Part shown: positions 5,876 through 8,000 of the stretch, in pieces
Position numbering within the stretch: position 1 is the stretch's first letter
How the letters are laid out: each line of letters begins with the position of its first letter
Source of the DNA: Thomasclavelia sp.
GTDB taxonomy: Bacteria; Bacillota_I; Bacilli_A; Erysipelotrichales; Coprobacillaceae
Length of the DNA stretch: 8,000 nt
NCBI GenBank assembly: GCA_020025035.1
Contig: JAHHSU010000051.1
Coordinates: 1-8,000 of the forward strand
Direction of reading: 5' to 3'
Translations under genes and position numbers: made by a program
The notes under the pieces: model-generated
Told to the model about the DNA's origin: nothing
What the model saw: only the letters and a program-made list of their open reading frames with translations
The model's database searches: none

Positions 5876-7856
5876 ATTTTAAAAGTTTATGAATATTTTT
5901 CTTAACATTTTCAACAGTAAATCCATAGGCTTTAATAGCATCTGCCATTGGCGCAGATGTACCAAAAGTATTAATTCCCATAGAAATACCATCTAGTCCT
6001 ACATATTTAGCCCATCCAAAATCACTAGCCATTTCAATAGATAAACGTTTAGTTATTTCTTTAGGTAAAATTTGTTGTTTATAGGCTTCATTTTGCCTTT
6101 CAAATAAGTCCATCGAAGGCATAGAAACTACACGAATATCAATTTTATCTTGATCGTACAGCTCTTCTTTGGCTTTTAAAGCTAAATGTACTTCAGAACC
6201 TGTTGCAATAATAATAGCATCAATTTTTTCTTTTTCTTTACCAACAATATATGCACCATGACTTACCCCATCATAATTAGTTGTTTCAAGTGTTTGAACA
6301 GGTTGACGAGTAAGTAATAATGTCGTTGGTCGATCTTTAGTTTCTAAAGCTATTTGCCATGCCGCACTCATTTCATGTGCATCACATGGACGAATTACTT
6401 GTAATCCAATCATAGAACGTAACATTGGTAATTGTTCTACTGGTTGATGTGTAGGTCCATCTTCCCCTACTGCAATACTATCATGTGATAATACTAAAAT
6501 AATTGGTAATTTCATAAGACACGACATTCGTAAACCAGCCTTTAAATAATCACTAAAGACCATAAAAATACCACTTGCTACACGTAATCCTTTATGTAAA
6601 GTTATACCATTCATAATTGAAACCATTGCAAATTCACGAATTCCATAATAAATATTACGCCCATCATAACTTCCTGGTAAAAATGGTTTTTCATTAGTAA
6701 TATTAGACTTTGTTGATCCTGATAAATCTGCTGCACCTGCCATAAATGATTTATATACTAAAGAAAATGCATTAATGATTTGTTGTGAAGTATTTCTTGT
6801 TGCATCCTGATAATTTGTATCAAATTTTGGTAAAATTGCATCATAATCAATTAAATAATCATCGTGGATTGCATGTTGTAAATCTTCAAACAAATGAGGA
6901 TATTCTTTTTTGTAATTATCCATTAAATTAGACCAATTTTGGTATGCTTGGTTCCCTCTACAAATAAGACGATTTGAAAAATGTTCATATACTTGCTCTG
7001 GTACATAAAAATCGTCATGATCAAAACCATATACAAGTTTTGCATGTTTACCATCTTCTATTCCTAGTGGGCTACCATGAACCTTAGAAGTTCCTTGATT
7101 TTTAGACCCATATCCAATCACTGTATGGTTTATAATAATGGAAGGTTTATCTGTACTTTTTTTTGCCTGATTAAATGCTTTAGACAATGAGTCAGTATCA
7201 TTTCCATCCATAACCTCAATCACATTAAATCCAATAGCTAAAAATCTTTCTTTAATATTTTCAGAAAAAGATAAGTCTAATGCTCCATCTAATGTAACTT
7301 TATTTGCATCATATATTATAATTAATTTTTCTAATTTCAAATGTCCTGCAAGAGAGCATGCTTCATAGGTTACACCTTCTTGCATATCTCCATCGCCACA
7401 TAAAACATATGTATAATGATCAATAATATCAAAATTTTTTCGATTAAATTTTGTTGATAATGATTTTTCGGCTATGGCCATTCCAACAGCCATTGGGACA
7501 CCTTGTCCTAATGGACCAGAACTAGCATCAATACCTGGTGTATCTAAATATTCTGGATGTCCAGGAGTTTTTGACCCAAGTTTTCTAAATGATTTTAAAT
7601 CCTCTATAGTTAGTGGATACCCTGATAAATGTAATAAGCTATATAAAAGTGGACATGCGTGTCCAGAAGCTAAAATAAATCGATCACGATTAAACCAATC
7701 AGAATGGTTTGGATCAATATTCAAATGATCAATAAATAACGAATACATTGCAGGTGTAGACCCAATTACCATTCCAGGATGTCCTGAATTTGCCTTGTTA
7801 ATCATGTCTATACCTAATGATCGTATTGTTGCAACTGATAAATCACTTATTTTCAT
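5874..7856 (-). CDS. tkt: Transketolase
   Basis: Transketolase is a thiamine-diphosphate and Mg-dependent cytosolic enzyme of the non-oxidative pentose phosphate pathway. It moves two-carbon units between sugar phosphates (xylulose 5-phosphate to ribose 5-phosphate or erythrose 4-phosphate). The protein has 660 residues, the usual length. Visible are SGHPG (24-28), GPLGQG (114-119), the cofactor motif GDGDMQEG (154-161) with Asp155 and Asn185, VHGSPLG (259-265, His260), GIREFAM with catalytic Glu408, FSDYLKAGLR (434-443), SHDSIAVGEDGPTHQP (457-472) and TRQ (Arg517), followed by the C-terminal domain. The glycine-serine after His66 seen in many transketolases (GHGS) reads GHAC here. The start follows GGAGG at 7864-7868 with a 7-nt gap. 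It ends in its own terminator just before the SirA-like gene. Confidence 0.97.
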   Translation of the reverse strand: MKISDLSVATIRSLGIDMINKANSGHPGMVIGSTPAMYSLFIDHLNIDPNHSDWFNRDRFILASGHACPLLYSLLHLSGYPLTIEDLKSFRKLGSKTPGHPEYLDTPGIDASSGPLGQGVPMAVGMAIAEKSLSTKFNRKNFDIIDHYTYVLCGDGDMQEGVTYEACSLAGHLKLEKLIIIYDANKVTLDGALDLSFSENIKERFLAIGFNVIEVMDGNDTDSLSKAFNQAKKSTDKPSIIINHTVIGYGSKNQGTSKVHGSPLGIEDGKHAKLVYGFDHDDFYVPEQVYEHFSNRLICRGNQAYQNWSNLMDNYKKEYPHLFEDLQHAIHDDYLIDYDAILPKFDTNYQDATRNTSQQIINAFSLVYKSFMAGAADLSGSTKSNITNEKPFLPGSYDGRNIYYGIREFAMVSIMNGITLHKGLRVASGIFMVFSDYLKAGLRMSCLMKLPIILVLSHDSIAVGEDGPTHQPVEQLPMLRSMIGLQVIRPCDAHEMSAAWQIALETKDRPTTLLLTRQPVQTLETTNYDGVSHGAYIVGKEKEKIDAIIIATGSEVHLALKAKEELYDQDKIDIRVVSMPSMDLFERQNEAYKQQILPKEITKRLSIEMASDFGWAKYVGLDGISMGINTFGTSAPMADAIKAYGFTVENVKKNIHKLLK

Positions 7857-7863
7857 GCTTTTT

Positions 7864-7868
7864 CCTCC
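7864..7868 (-). promoter_or_regulatory. tkt ribosome binding site
   Basis: GGAGG on the minus strand, within ATGGAGGAAAAAGC, sits 7 nt before the tkt ATG at 7856. The ATG within this sequence (7870) is not in frame with tkt (14 nt upstream) and is not used as its start. Confidence 0.85.
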
Positions 7869-7888
7869 ATATTTATCTATATATTAAC

Positions 7889-7918
7889 ATTATACACAAA
7901 TAAGTAGATAAATGTAAA
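7889..7918 (-). promoter_or_regulatory. Probable sigma-A promoter of tkt
   Basis: On the minus strand a -35 TTTACA (7918-7913, 5 of 6 matches) and a perfect -10 TATAAT (7894-7889) are separated by 18 nt. The start of transcription would be near 7882, giving a short leader of about 25 nt, which leaves no room for a riboswitch. Confidence 0.75.
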
Positions 7919-8000
7919 TACATCCACTGTCTATCAATTTAGTTTCTTTCTTAGCTGTCAACACATATGTTACACTTTTGAAAAATATTCTGCTACCACT

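Noticed and set aside
7474..7728. 84-residue plus-strand open frame
   Set aside because: Antisense to the conserved N-terminal half of transketolase, without ribosome site.
1..8000. UGA read as tryptophan (Mollicutes-type code)
   Set aside because: The genes are open under the standard code and the tryptophans I checked use TGG. No TGA stop is used among the five visible gene ends (three TAG, two TAA), but five genes are too few to conclude anything.
7857..8000. Riboswitch or leader RNA upstream of tkt
   Set aside because: The likely promoter leaves only about 25 nt of leader and I see no strong hairpin; the remaining 80 or so bases to the edge hold no supported gene.

Overview
The window is a compact piece of chromosome from an AT-rich, low-G+C Gram-positive bacterium (roughly 30% G+C by eye). 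Gene content, Shine-Dalgarno sequences and protein signatures point to the Bacilli in the broad sense, possibly a deep lineage such as Erysipelotrichia, Turicibacter-like or Mollicutes-neighbouring bacteria. Tryptophan is encoded by TGG wherever I checked and no in-frame TGA is needed, so the standard bacterial code applies. The species cannot be named from the sequence alone. I see no mobile elements, CRISPR arrays, tRNA or rRNA genes.

Layout from left to right. Positions 1-2521 (minus) hold the N-terminal 840 codons of parC, the DNA topoisomerase IV A subunit, running off the left edge. Positions 2532-4466 (minus) hold parE, the B subunit, directly upstream in the same operon; the parC ribosome binding site overlaps the parE stop codon. 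A short divergent promoter region (about 4467-4572) separates parE from plsY on the plus strand (4573-5178), which encodes the membrane acyl-phosphate glycerol-3-phosphate acyltransferase. Positions 5179-5238 carry back-to-back terminators between convergent genes. On the minus strand follow yneF (UPF0154 small membrane protein, 5233-5433), a 119-residue gene that looks like a diverged SirA/YneE (5450-5809), and tkt (transketolase, 5874-7856) with its promoter at about 7889-7918. The last 80 or so bases are non-coding.

The genes are mostly housekeeping: chromosome decatenation (ParC/ParE), entry into phospholipid synthesis (PlsY) and the non-oxidative pentose phosphate pathway (Tkt). The arrangement is informative. 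As I recall it, Bacillus subtilis has tkt-yneE(sirA)-yneF in one cluster and plsY (yneS) divergent from parE-parC a little further along, so this window looks like a condensed version of that neighbourhood. That context, plus an N-terminus resembling SirA, makes the small gene between tkt and yneF the most interesting item: a candidate short homologue of the DnaA inhibitor SirA. I did not find a wholly new system; the remaining findings concern local expression signals and protein details.
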